Source of the DNA: Synanceia verrucosa
Taxonomy: Eukaryota; Chordata; Actinopteri; Perciformes; Synanceiidae
Reading direction: 5' to 3'
Assembly: GCA_029721515.1 (NCBI GenBank)
Contig: CM056563.1
Location: 9,682,454 to 9,746,453 of the forward strand
Length of the DNA: 64,000 nt
A model generated the notes under the pieces. The model did no database searches. It saw only the letters and a program-made list of their open reading frames with translations, and was not told the origin of the DNA. Positions 1 to 14,100 of this stretch are shown here, in pieces (positions within the stretch are counted from its first letter, which is position 1; the number at the start of each line of letters is the position of its first letter). The translations under genes were made by a program, and so were the position numbers.

Positions 1-33
1 CAACTAAATTGACATATTTTCTATATGAAGCAG

Positions 34-192
34 GCATAGGTCATACAGCCCTGCACCAGAATCTGCCCCCAGGTTTCTCAGCAGCAATGCCAAGCCCACT
101 GCAGCCAGTCCTGCCTCTGCCTCAGGACCCCTCTGCCCAGCTGGTGGTCCTGCCCACTGAGCCTGCTGCCCATCCTGCGACCCACCACCTGG
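34..192 (+). CDS. bahcc1: bahcc1 exon, first in window (HQNLPPGF segment)
   Basis: The acceptor is gaagcag at 27-33 and the donor is GG|gtatgc at 193. The exon reads GIGHTALHQNLPPGF followed by PLPQDPSAQLVVLPTEPA, a segment I recognise from vertebrate BAHCC1. It ends in phase 1; its last G joins AT of the next exon to give Asp in HHLDVMEQPGLWPP. The two bases at 34-35 complete a codon started in an exon left of the window, so the true start codon is not here. Confidence 0.85.
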
Positions 193-3100
193 GTATGCCA
201 GAACATTGCTTTCTCCTTTGCGAAGCCAAGTGTCCTTATAAAGCTCTTTGAACTTGCCTGCACATACAACCTCATACATGAACATTATTAACATTAAAAC
301 TAACATTAGAACTGCTGGTAGTTCCTGTGAAGACTGCTGATGAATTACCCTTTAATGGGCTCATTCACAGACGCAACACACCACAGTTCTAACATTTCCT
401 GCACACCACCTGCTCAGCCCAGCAGGGATAGAGCTCTCTATGGGTTGGGGTACTCATCCAAATCTACACTGTATGTGCCCCCTTCACACACACAAATGCA
501 CACCCGAGATTTAAGGGAAAGATCACTTCATAAAACTCATTGTAGTCACACATTCAGTGAGCAGGCTGTGACATTTAATTAGCTCACTGTCAGTCTTCGA
601 TGGTACATTTTCCTTCTGTGCTCTGCAGGAGTTTCAGCTGAGAATGGACTTGCATCCACAAAAGCTTTCCCACAGGAAACATCCAAGTTTATGTCTCTGA
701 ACATTGGTTGTTGGTGTGTTTTGGAGAAAGGGGATGGAGGGGGCAAGTTGAGGGCAAGAGAATAGAGAAATTAGGTTTTTGAGCTTCCTACAGTGTAGGC
801 CCACTTGGACCTGTGTCGTAACATGTCACCCACACCAAGTTGTGCTGGTCCTTAAAGCCGCATAAAGAGAAAGTTTGTCCACCCACAGACATGGGAACTA
901 AGCTTCCTGCTGGGCCCTTTCACAGACCCTTTTCTGCTATTTGGCTCGGGCAGGTGGGACTTTTGGTGGAAAGTCCATGCTGAATGCTCCGGCGAGACGC
1001 ATTTCCAGCCCAGTATTTTGACCTCTAATCAAACTGCAGTCGTCATCATCTGTTCACATTTCATCATTGTCATGACTGTTTTTTGTCCAGAATTCCAGCT
1101 AATTCTCAAGGCAGCTCTTAAGATACAGCTTTCTGTTCAGAGCGGGGGAGAGTGTGGGATTTGCCTCTGCCTGGGGAGATGATGCTCTGTGAAGTCAAAA
1201 ATCTTTTTTTTTTCTTAAGACATTTGTCTATGTACTTGCTTTAAAATGTGAAAACAATGATTTTTAAATGACCCATAATGGTTTCTTCTTATTTCAAATG
1301 GCTGTGTAGGAGGTAGATTATGACAGGATAAGGATAACACAGTGTTGTATTCCAGTGTGTTGCGCATAGTGTTTGACGTGTGTGAAACCAAAGGAAAAGG
1401 CTACTAAAGTGTGCATTTGCATGCATGTCTTTTTGTTCTAAGGTAGCCCTCTCCATCACATTCCTCCTCCTTTTTTCTCATTAGATGTGATGGAGCAGCC
1501 AGGGCTGTGGCCCCCTGTGTACAGCGCCCGGGGCCCACCCTCCCACATGCAGCATCCTGCTGTGTACTCCCGATCCCAGTTTCTACGGCAACAAGAGCTG
1601 TACGCTCTCCAGCAGCACCAACAGCTCCAGCATCAGCATCAACATCACCACCAGAGTCACCAGTCGCAGCAACCACAACCACAGTCTCACACCCAGCAGC
1701 AGCCACAGCAGCAGCAACAGCAACACAGAGCTACGCATGGCATGGACATGCAACATCATGCCACTCACAATTCACAGGTGAATATATGCAAAATATGTAA
1801 AAAACAAAAAAAAAACAAAAACAAAAAAAAAATCTATCTAGCTTTACATATCTGGATCTCTCTTTCTATCTATAAAAGAGAAGAAGCAGAGTGAGTCATG
1901 AGTCAGCTCAGCTTATCTCACATGGCTATTTAGTCTATTTTTAACTTCCCTAAAATTTTCAGAAATATGCTGACTTTCTCGCAGGGAGGAAGTAAATCAC
2001 TGAATATAGGCTGCAAAGCAAGTAGCTTTTTGTGTCAGTGTCTAGATTGCAATTGGTTATTACATTGCTGATATAGAAATTCACAAGATTTTAGGGCCCT
2101 GTAATGAAAATAACATTTAATTTTCATCTGGTGTGTTGCTTGTTCAGACATTTATACACTGTTAACATGTTTTTAAGACACTGTTGTTTGCTTATTTACC
2201 TTGTTACCTACTTATTTTTGACACATTTTCTGCTTATTCTACTTGTTTATTTATGTCACTGTCATTTTTATATAGGCCCTTGCTAGCACTTGCTGAAATA
2301 GTGTAAAGTTCCCTGTTGCTAGGACGAATAAGAGATTGTCTTCTCTTATTCTAATGCCATAGATCCAGAAGAGGCCGGATGAGCCACCAGTTGAACTAGA
2401 GGAACTCATTTCTGAGCCAAGAACATCGAAGCCTGCCAAGCCCTACTCTTACAACCCACCCCAGAGGAACAACTCTCCCCCCGGAGCCTGTGCCGCCCAC
2501 CTGTCCCCTTGTTGCCGGTCCCCATCAATGCGGCCACATCCCAAAAGCACCCCCTCCACGCCGTGCCCTGCTCCCAGCCCTGCTGCAGCCGCCCCTCACT
2601 CGCCTGCCATCAGTCCAGCCCCGTCTCAAATGCTTAAAGGGGCCGAATCTCAGGACAAGCGAGGAGAGGGACAGCCTCCACAGGATTACCCACAGTCCCT
2701 GGAGCCCGGTAAGCATGATGCAAAAGTTTCTTAATGTCACTCAAAAATGTACAAATCTCCCTCAAAGTTTACCAGCTGCCTTTGATGCACTGTGTGCAAT
2801 GGCTTCAGTGTGAGCTATGTTGATGATATCTAATGAAAACGCCTGTCAAAGAACGTGTCATTTGTAATCAATTTAAGATTCCACCAAACCAAATGACTCT
2901 GACACAGCAAAAAGAACAGTGAATTCTAGGAAATAGTATCCCCTTGTACATTATATCCAGTGGTAATTGAAGTAGCCAATGTTCGAAATTATCCTTTCTG
3001 TCTGCTGGTTTTGTGGTGATATGTGTGGGTGGCTCTGTTTGTTGGCAAGCCCCTGATTGACTGAACAGCTCAAAGCTGCAGAAAATGGCTGCCGGCTGAG

Positions 3101-5096
3101 CTGGGGCTTTTCCACTACTGTTACCTCGGTAATAACTGAGAAATACCTTAGTAGGAGCCCTCGGCTGTCCTCCACCCCCACAGGCTCCGCGCTCTCTTCA
3201 TCATCATTAATGTCTGGCTAACGGCCGCCGCACGCCAGAGGTATAGTGTCAGGTGCTCTGATAAACCAAAGCCTGGCTCCCTTCAAATAACACTCTCACA
3301 CATAAGGTTGCGTGTGGTTCTCTACCCTTCGTACTGCTTTGGAGATCAAGGCGGAGTGCAGCTCCTTTTCCTGGTTGTTCATCACTTGTGACCTCAAAGG
3401 TAGTGAGGGAATTTAATTTAGAGTGGGGCTGACTTTAGATCTGCATGACTTTTTGTTTTCTGTCATATTGAAGTCACAATAGCACTAACAAAAGAAGGAT
3501 TTAAATCAGAATTGCTCAGCCAGTATTGACAATTGGTGATGTTATTATGTATATTTCTTTTTCTCTGTAGACTTACCTCCTGGGTATACCTACCCTGGAA
3601 TTACCATGGGCTACAGGAGTGGGCCCTCCCCCCAGGATGTTCGACTGGCTGAGCCAGCCGACCTGGAGGCAGTCCAAGTGGAGCCTGCTGAGCATGCTCC
3701 CCAGTCACTCCCCAGTCTGGAGGAGGAGCTAGACCGACAAGCAGTGGTCAGGCCCCTCCCAGAACAACTCCCATCTGAGGAAGTGGAGCAGAAAGAAGAT
3801 GAAAATGTGGTCGAAAGGGTCCTGGACTCGAGGGAGAAGGTGGAGGTGGCAGCGGTGACAGCAACCAACTATGTGCCTGGAGAGAGGGAGGTGGAGGAGC
3901 AGGGGCCCGCTGAGGAAGAGGTGCTGGTTTGCCCCCCTGCTAAGAGCCCTGTGTGCGAGGCTGCTTCCTATCCAGTCCCCCTGTTACTAGAGGAGCCTGA
4001 AAGGCCTAAAGCTGTCATCACCCTGGAGGAGGAAGACGATGATGAGGCGGTGGGTGAGGAGAGCCAGGTGGAGCATGCTCAAAGGGTCAACATCGCTGGA
4101 GAGCAGGAGCCAGAGCTGCCTAGCATCATCGAGCTTGACCCTGCTTCCCCTGCAGCTCCAGAGCCCCAGTCCTCAGCCCCAGAGGCTGCAAAGGACAGTG
4201 AGCAGCAGCAGCAACACAAGAACGAGATCACCCCCGATGGCGCCTCGGTGGATTTGGTCTGTCTTTCCCCTGCCTCTGCTTCTGCCCCGAGTCCAAACCA
4301 GGCAACTGTTGCAGTGCCCTGCAAACCTCTTGTGCCCTGCTACTGGAGTCTGGAGTTGCTGATTGCTGCTGCCTTCTGCACAGACATACCTCCGTTTCCC
4401 TTGCTCCCTCTCAGTATCCCATTGGTTACCCCGTCGCAGCCCAACCCCCACCAGGGCATGGAGCTTCTGAGTGAGCTGGCAGATCTGGAGCTGCAACAGC
4501 AAAAGCACTCCTGTGGGAAAAGCCAGGGTGAGGGACAGTGGATCTCCCATTACTCACACGCATTAACACGGACACAGAAACACATCGACAGAATGCTCCT
4601 CTCTCTTGTAGCCTACCCTCCTTCTCCTCTGCGTCCACTGAGACAAACTCCCACTCCCCCCCTTAGGCCTACCCTCCTTCACTCGGCGTTCCCTCCTAGA
4701 TCCTCCTCTCTCTTCCTGCTGGTCTCCAGAGCCTCTGGTGGATTCTAACACATCCCCAGAGAAGCTGTCTGCATGCCTGCTTGCCGTTTCTTTTCTTTGG
4801 TGTGTTAAAGGCACTTTTATTTTCTAAAAGGCTGTTCTAAAGATGTAGAGGCCTCAGGAGAGGGAGAAGAAGCAGGAGGACAGGGCTGAACTACTAGTGA
4901 GGGGTGCACACTATCTCCCTTCCTCTCTTTCCCTTCCTGCTTTCCTTAGGGAGCTGTCTCTCTGTCGCTCCATCCCGTCGCTGTTTGATCCACACATGTA
5001 CGCAAACACGCATGGCCAACACGTTAAAAACACACACAATTGCGAATACAAGCACTTTAACAAAAAGGGAAAAAAGAGAGAGATACACCAATTACC

Positions 5097-5149
<53 letters not shown>

Positions 5150-8100
5150 TACACACACACCACATTACTGAAAGTTAGTGTGTAATCACAAAAGCAGTCA
5201 ATGTTTTCTGCACCCTGGAGCATTGCCTGGCTAATTAGACCCCATTGTTTTAAAGTGCCTTTAAAAGCTTCCTTGTTTTTCAAAGCGCCATGTGTTTTTT
5301 TTGTTGTTTTTTTTGGGTTGTTTTGTTTTTTTTATTCATGCAAAAGGATGTTTTGTGTTTACCACAGCATCCTAATGCATTTAACTGCTCCCAAAAGAGG
5401 CTTCTATAAAAAGGGTATCATCAACTGATTCTAGAGTCAGTGATGTTGTCTCTGTGATGCGATACTGTTGACAGCTTAAGAAAGTGGCACATGTCGAGTC
5501 CCAACAAAAGTCTTTACCAAAACAAGTATAAAAACAAGTGAGAAGAACCTGTTTTTATTATTTATATATATATATATATGAAGATATACCATAAGTGTTC
5601 CTTTGTAAACAAAATACCATGTCTCTCTGTAACTAGACCTCAGCCCCTGATATTCATATTCTTATCTCACTCGATTGATGGTAGATAGTCCAGCAGGTGA
5701 AGTAGAGTGCTGTATAGGAAGAGCTTGTCCCAGATAGCCACTGATATAGCAGCATCTTGCGAGTCCACATTGATATGACCTCTGAAATGATACACTGCTG
5801 CTTCCTCATACTGGTTAAATATATCCACGTCCCCTTGATTTTTTCTTCCTTTGCATTAATTTGCAATATTGCAAGATAAATAATTATAATGATATGCATC
5901 ATTTTGCACTCACATGCACAAAATCTTTTTGATTCACAATGGAAAAAAGATTGAGGAAACACACTTCGTTCAGTTGATGCAAATTTAAATCAAGCGTTCA
6001 CGTTCATAATATGAACCCAAACAATGATTGATCCTGTTCCAGAAGAGGAGCTGCTGATGTTTGACCTCCAGAGCCTTGCTACCCTGGCAACAGCCCGTGC
6101 GCTGGAGATGGGCTCCCAGGAAGACAGCGGTATGGGTTCAGAGCGACACTTTCCAGCCCGCAGGATCCTCAATTTACGCAGAAAATGCAGCTGGACACCT
6201 CGCAATGAACCAGTAAGATGCCTTCCTAAAGGGTCTGAATGTCTTGAATTGCAATACATGAAAACAACCTTGTGAATGTGTTTTTTGTCTTAATTGTGAT
6301 GTGCGCCTCAGGTGTGTCCGGCCAAAGGTAGCATGGAAACAATGGACGGTCCAGAGCTTGCAATGCGTGTGAAGTTAGCTGAGCTACAGCGACGCTACAA
6401 AGAGAAGCAAAAGGAGCTGGCCAAACTTCAGAGGAAGCACGATCATCAGTGAGTTCTCCACCTCTCCACCTCTCTCCACCTTCTACAAACATAAATACAA
6501 TTACTTCAGAGGATTCCTTGCTGTATTTTCTGCTGCTATAACCTTTTGAGTCTTGTAGTATCTCATACTCCTTGTCTGTTTATATCTGCGTGTGCAAGCA
6601 GGAAGGAGGAAACACCTCGCAGCCCAGCGCGACGTGGACCGGGGCGGCCGAGGAAGCGGAAACCCACCCTCACCACAGGTCCGCTGTCCTCCTCTGAGGG
6701 CCAAAGAAAAGTCAAGTGAGTATCACTCAGCCCATCTATGCTGGCTGGCTGTGGTCCAGTCTTGCCTGATAAGCCCCTCTGTATCACTGACATACAGGGA
6801 CTGACTCTCATTGGCATAAACAGGAAATGGGAGAACACACAGCTGAACCATTCAAGGAAGTCCACTTGGGTCCTTTCTAATCTAATCAACACTGGCGTTA
6901 ATTGTATAACAGCATAATGAGTGTCAGTTGTGTGTGTATGTCCGCTAGAACAGAGTATTTATGTATGCTTGATGCGTATATGGACTGCACATAGAAAACT
7001 GCTCACATGTCTCATTAGGCTTTAACCCAGCTAATCTTAAACCTCAGTGGCATTACTGGAGTGCATGTTGAGCTTAGCAAGGCTGGGTTCTTGAGGGGTG
7101 GGGGAGGCTGGCTGGTTGGGCAGGGGGATGACAGACAGAGGATGTAATTAGAGTACTGTGAATTCTCCTGTAATCTGTCCCAGCAGTAGGAATGTGACAC
7201 ACCACTGCCATTACAGCCTGCCAGGGTCACCAGGGGTCCAGAGGATAGCATGATGGTCAGACAGTCCAGGCACTCAGAGATAATCTGACATTTAGAGCTC
7301 TCATATAAATTCCATGTGTGTACGAGGACGAGAGAGGAAAAAAAACAATTAGTGGACTACAGCGAGCAGAGCAGCGGCTTTAAAATAAAGAGGGGAGACA
7401 GATAATGGAGGATACAGATTGGTGGATATTCAAGAAACATGGATCCTACATCATCTCTAAATGTGTTGATGACATTTAAAAAAAAAAAAGTGCGAGCATC
7501 TGCTATTGTCAAAACAGGGGCGCTGGCGTGGAGGTGGGGGAGCTGATAAACCGAAGAGGGTCTAAGGGATAAAGTGTTCCTGTCAGGCTTCAATTAGCCT
7601 TGTCATCAGGGTTTGGAAAGGCTCAGAGTACTAAATGTCACCTCGTGGCATTCCTTCTCCGTCCCCTTTTTCTTACTGTGGTTTCTGTTCAACGGTCCAC
7701 TGTGTTCTCAGCTGCCCCTCTGCGGTGTCACCTCCGCTCTCCTTCCACACATGCACCCCTGCCCCCTCGCCAGGCCAGAGTAGGGACGCTGATGCTGGGT
7801 GACAACGACACCCAAATGAAAGGGTAAGGGGCCCAGGGCCCTGCAGGGTGTGTTCTGAAGGCCACAGAACAGTCTGTATCAGTGACTATTGTGTTCAAAG
7901 TTGAGCCAGGTACTGTTTATTGAAGGCGGACACCCTTTTTGTTCCTGTGGATGTGTGTGCATACAATGCAGTAGAGAATGACATGACACATCAGAACAAG
8001 GAGCAGGCAGACTGGGGACTGATTAGCCCCACGTTGTGTTACATGGCAGGGTTATGTAAAAGCATGTACTGCACCCGCCACTCATGCCACTACAAGATGC

Positions 8101-11100
8101 TGCCGCTCGGGTGCTATGATGGAGGGCAGTGGGTCAGTGGGAAACAACCCAGCCTTTTTAGTACCTCCTTCCTTTTCCTTATTTTTTGCTTGAGCCACAG
8201 GGAGAGAGTGCGTGCATAATGTTTTAGTGAGTGATAAAGCCAAGATCTCCCTGCCTGCACATTCTATGCATCTGTTGCAATTAGGTATGGATGCAGCTGC
8301 GTGCTTATGAGCACTTATTCAGGCATTGTTTGTTTTTTGTGCTTGCCACTGTTATCCCTGTAGGTAGAGGGCTGGGGTGCTTTGTGGTGCTGCTTTGATT
8401 GGGGGGGCGCTGGAGAGAACTACCGCTAGCCAGCAAACCCTGCTAATCAATTCTGTTTAATTAGTCACTGTACGCTCAGCCCCCCGCTAAGAGGAGGGAC
8501 TCTGTCATATTGTGTTTGTCAGCAGTGGAGGCAAGCCGTGGCGGGATCTGCCTCGCAGGGACAACTCACACTTCACTGCCACCTCTGTCACTCTCCTGTC
8601 AGTCAGTAGGCTGACGGTCCCACAGCCCTGACAATATTGCCTTCATTCTATTGCAGATGCACGTTGACACACTTGCGATTATGATATTTACACACAACTG
8701 AGGCCCTACATACAAACAAAGAAGCACACACTGATTGCAAACAATGTGTGGTTCCAGAATTGTACGAACATGAAATGTTTGATGTGCTTTATATGTTCAA
8801 ACCCTGCTTACTCTGTAAATGTGACTGATTTCCCAGGCTTGCACGCTCACTAGGAAAGGGGAAGTTAATCTTTTGTTTGAGCGTGGCCTGGCTTACGCCG
8901 GTGTGGTCTGTAGGCACGCTTCCAGAGGGAAATTCAAGGGCATTTGGAGTGCTTGGCCTGTGATGCTGCTCAGCGTAGGGGAAAGAGTGTGCCACAGTGA
9001 TACGAAAATGTAACCGGATAGCTACGATGTTCACTGAGAACAATAGAGCCGCATACAAATGCAGTGCCTTCACAACATTCAGCGTATCTTTCAAACCTAT
9101 GCGGTGCTTCACAGGCTGTGCTCACTCCCTAGATGAAGCATTAACCCAGGAACCCAGGTTCCTTGTTAGATCCCAACATTTCAAGAGTGTGGTTCAGACA
9201 CAGGGCTCTCCACGTCCTTTTTTTGTCATTCTGTTCATCAGACACAGAGAGGAGTCTTATTAGATCTCACAGAGAGGTGACTCAACTCTGTTTTCCCCTG
9301 TGATGTCCTACCCCCTCTTTTTCTTTCAAACCATCACCATTCTTCTCTAATGAATGCCTCTCCCTTGTTTTGACTGGCAGGTCGATGGGGGCGGGGCTTG
9401 CACTGTCGCTCGAAGACCTAGGAGGGGGCGGAGACAGCCAGAGAAGGAAGAAGAGGCTGTCCAGTCGAAGCTTTGAGCGACTCAGCAGCACACAGGTCAG
9501 GGTCCCCTCGCCCTCCTCGCTTTTGTCCTCTTTGCAACTAGAAATGAAACAGGCCACTCTTTGTTTCTTTGCGTCAGATGTATTCCTTTGTTGCACACTA
9601 TTTCTAATTAGGTGCTACCCTCAGGAGTCAAATCCTCTGCTCTCCATATTAATATCTTTTCATTGGGGCTTCTGCTTCGGCTTTTTCTTCTCTGTGTGTG
9701 AGCAAACAAGATCCCGCTCTCCCTCTGACATTCTGATGCTTCTGCGACTGCTGTGACCGGGAGAGTAAGTGGCTCTCTCTGACTCTCTCATCTCTCTCTG
9801 TTGCAGCAGATAAAAGTACAAGGCTGCAGAAAAAGCAGCCTTCACAGCATGCTTGGCTCCAAGTTAGACGGCGATGTGACTCAGCTCAAGCAGAAAGCCC
9901 AGGGTAAAAAGATTCTCTCAAGCTCAGGCTCCAGGGACAAGGAGGTTTCGCCTTGCCACTCCAACCCCAAGCACAGACACAGAAGCCAGGGCACGAGCAA
10001 AGCTGAGTCCAGACGAGAATCTGGGGGTCAAAGTGACACAGGTAGACCCATTATTGACTGTGCCTCGTGCAGTTTGATTTTAATAAGCACGGTCCCTACG
10101 CTGTCCCTTAAGTCCTGTTCTTAACTTAGATTTGTGAATTTGGTTTTGCAAACTTTCTCAGCAGCCAGTGTTGACAGTGGCCCTCAGGAGAGTTGGACTG
10201 GACTGATGCGCCGCGGACGCAAAAAGGGATCCACCGCCCTGACACAGGCCTCATCCCGTTTGAGCCAGCCAAGAGCAAGGGTCCGCCGTGGCCAGAGATG
10301 TGAGGCAATGGAAGAGGGAGAGAGCTCGCCCGCAGAGAGCGACTCCTCTGATCAAGGTGAGGCAGCGACCACTGACAGCTGGTTGCAAGATGTGCACCAT
10401 GATGCATAAAGTGGTCAAAGCTCAGTGGGAAACAGTGTCCTCTAACAGTAACAAAGACCTCTCTCCATCACTCCTACATGCACAGACAAGTGAGCTGAAC
10501 TGGGGATTTTACTCCATGAAAGTAGTGTGTCAAGAGTATTTTTGGTTCATAAAAAGACTCTATAAAGAGTGACTATACACAGATATAAAATGCTACAGAG
10601 TACAAATGAATAAGGGCTATAACAACATAAAGAAACTACCCTCAACATTGAATCTGGTATCATTTTAAGTTGAGTGTGTCTTTTTTGATAAGTGGCAGTC
10701 AGAGGTGTGTGAATAGGAGTTGATGAACACCTTGTAATTGACAGGAGTGTGTTCGGACAGTCGACACCTCAGTAGTGATCGGCCTTGTTGGCCGGCCTGG
10801 GCTAGATGTGCGGACGCAGCTGTGGACACTTGCTTGTGAGAGGCTGTGACAGCTCTGGGACTAGTAGACTGGGTCAAAGAGCTGCTTGAGAGAGTGCAGT
10901 GACAAACTCACACACAAACTCACTCCTACACACCCTTGCACATTAGCTCTGTAAGCCTGTGGGTTCACACCAGGAAATACCACGACGCAAACCACTTCAT
11001 ACATCATCTCTATGAACAGTTAAACTATTTACTTAAATGTTAATGAAGTGCCTCGGAAATGATGGGGAGTAAGTCAAATAACTTCACTGGCTGGTAATGA

Positions 11101-14100
11101 CTTTAAGAGATGGATTTGATAAGCCGTGTAAGTTCATAAAACCCGCCTAATAGTAGACTCTTAATGCTGTATTGTTTGCTGTCTCCATTAGACGATGAAG
11201 AGGAAGAAGGAGGCAGTTATGACACAGATGAAGGTCAAGACTACAGAGCCCAACACCCCAGAGACGTCACATCTGGCTCCTCCATGACAGGTCCGAGTCC
11301 CTCGTCTGTTGTAAAACTGGAGGCCAACCAGAAAGCCAGGAACAAAAAACAGAGGCAGGAGCTTTATGGTGAGACAGTCCTTTGAAACAAATTCACAAGT
11401 CAACAAAGCTGCCCCACATCTTCATGGGAAGCATCTGTTTTGTGTTTGCTCTTTTTGGCTTGTTAGCATGGTCTAAATCTGTTTCTCTAATTGAACGGCA
11501 CAGGCTCCCAGAGTCTATCTGGAGCTGAAGGCGAGGTCAAAGTGAGGAAGAAGACCCCCTGTAGGCCAGGCCTGGCTACTGCAGGCAAAAACTGCCGCGA
11601 AGATCACCGGCCGGATGGGGTGAGAAGGCCGTGTGGACCCAGGTCTAAGGAGCCCCGATGGGGAAACCTTGGGACTAGAGGCAACCGCTACAGGAGGAGC
11701 ATGGGCCTGGCCACCTTTCCAACGACCAGTGAGAGGCTAAAGAGGGCAACCCGCAAGAGCACCATGCTGAGGGGAGCAATCAGTAAGGTTAGCACAAAGG
11801 ATTTAGATTTCAGATTAATATACTTAAATTGTGTTTCTGTTTTTGTGAAACAAACACCTTCACCACCACTTATCATCTCCATGTCAACTTCAACAGAGGA
11901 GAAGCTGCTGGTCAGTCGGGACCCCATCTTCACAGAGTGAGGAGGGCAGCAAGTTACGAATGGACAAGGACCGGCAGGTACCAGACTCAGTCCACCCCAA
12001 AAAACACTCAATCATCGACTCAAGAAACCGCTGAACACAATCTGACTCTATAAAAGATGTCTTCATACATTCTATTGCTAATTCTGGTGGTGTCTTACTG
12101 TCTTAGATTTCTCACCCTGAGGACCGTTACTGTAGAACTATTAAAAGTACTTAGCACATCGCACATCGCCCGACCGCCTGCTGAGTAATCTTAGAGGAGG
12201 AGAGGATGGGAGAGATGTGGGAAGGGGGTGGCTCACACCTTCTGCTGTGACAGAGTGGAAAAAATGCCTACTGATATGAGAGTACAGGCGCTGTGAAGTC
12301 CCCTGTGGATAATTGCTACTTTGAGTAGCATGCTAAACAATTTCTCCTTTCTTCTATCACACTTTCCATCTCCACATTTAATTTTTTTATCCATCCCTGC
12401 ATCCATTTATTCTTCTGTGCATCCCTTCTGTTATATTTAGCAGCCAAAGGGACGAGCGGTGAGTCGTCTGCTGGAGAGCTTTGCGGCTGATGAGGGTTTT
12501 CAGATGGACGGCAGCAGCTTCTCTGAAGAAGAGGAGGACAGCAGCCGCTCACACAGCCACAAAAGTCCAGAACGTAAGAGATGACACTGGATTATTGCAA
12601 CAGTGTTTGATAGTTTCTGTGATGAAATTTTAAACAATGTGCTTTTTTCCTTAGTTCCTAACTGTGTCCTGACCAAAGAACTCTTAACTGATGGACTGAA
12701 GGTGCTGATCTCCAAGGAGGATGAGCTTCTTTATGCCGCTAGGGTCCACACATTGGAGCTCCCTGACATGTGAGCAATAAATACCAGATTATTTTACTAT
12801 GGTTGATACATTTTTTATTACGGATGATACATTCTGCACAATAAGGTATTTTCTTAAAGGAGCTGTTCTGTTGTTCATAGCCTGCCAGAACTTTCTGTAA
12901 TACAAAACAAATTAATCAAACAGAAAAGTGTGAATGTCTGGAGTGGACCAAACTAGGAAGTGTGAAAGGGCTCTTAGATGACTTCAATCTTTCAAGATTC
13001 AGTGACATGTTTTTTCACCATGTGCTAAACCTTGCACAAAGTGGCATTTATATGTAGAAGCTGAGACTTGGTGAGAAGTGCTGGGAAATCAAATGAATGA
13101 ATTATCTTTGATAAGCTTCTGGATATCAACACACCATAAAAGACACTGTGCATACAAGGGGGTAGGCATCTTTAGGATTATGAAAAAGAGGAATTTAGCA
13201 TGAAAGGATTCAACCTTGTCTCTAGTATTAAAATTTTGTCTTTCTTCCTTACCTCACAAGTCCCACAGTGCATCCCATACCCAGCTAGTATCAATACAGG
13301 CTCCTCTGGCTCAGGCAGCAAAAAGATGCTTCAGCATCAGCAGAGTGGGAGTAACATGTGACATGTGAGCCAGGCAAAGTGTAGTACAGGCATCTGAAAA
13401 TATTGTTTTTTTTCCTCTCTCTCTGCTGTGCTTTTTACTCTAGCTTTAGCATTGCTATCTATGGTGAAAGAGGAAACCGCCCAAGAATCTATTCATTGGA
13501 GCAGCTGCTACAGGAAGCTGTAAGTTCACCCCGCTGCACTAAAACACTCTTTGTTACAGGAAAAAGCATCACTTGCTTGGTCTTCTGGGTCACTCAACAC
13601 TTCTGTTTCTCTTAAAGATCCTTCTCACCCTTTGCTTTCCAGCCTCTCTGTAGATCTGCCAGTCCCTTCTCTGTCTTTCTTCAAACCTCCCATGACTCTC
13701 TCAGGGTCGCTGAGGCCATTCAAACTTAAATGCATATGAACATATGGAAGGGAGGATCATTGGGTTTGTGTGTCAGTGTCTATGGATGTCATTTAATCCC
13801 AAGTCTGTGTGTGTGTGTGGGTAGGGATAATCCCTGTAACACCTGGATCTATTCACATTTTCGGAGTTTAAATGTAAATGGCAGTTGTTTAATGCTCAGA
13901 TCAATAATGACACAATGGCGTATAAAGAAGAGAAGCTATCGCTAATGATGTTGAATAATCTTAAAGTGCAGGACTCTCCAGCTTTTATGCAACTATCTAT
14001 ATTACACAGTGAAATCCCTTTTTCTTATTCTTAGTTTATTGGGATGGTTACATTTTTTTTTATCTAATACCACAAGATTGTTTGGATTTTGGATTAATTA

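Noticed and set aside
3611..3868. Ser/Thr-rich minus-strand ORF opposite the acidic exon
   Set aside because: Antisense shadow of Glu-rich coding sequence.
4609..4748. Extension of the acidic bahcc1 exon or an extra Pro-rich exon
   Set aside because: Frame stays open by composition, but no donor fits the phase of the exon at 6043 and the residues have no family resemblance.
7774..7823. Extra bahcc1 exon with good splice sites
   Set aside because: Its length of 50 nt would break the phase shared by exons 6602-6715 and 9381-9495.
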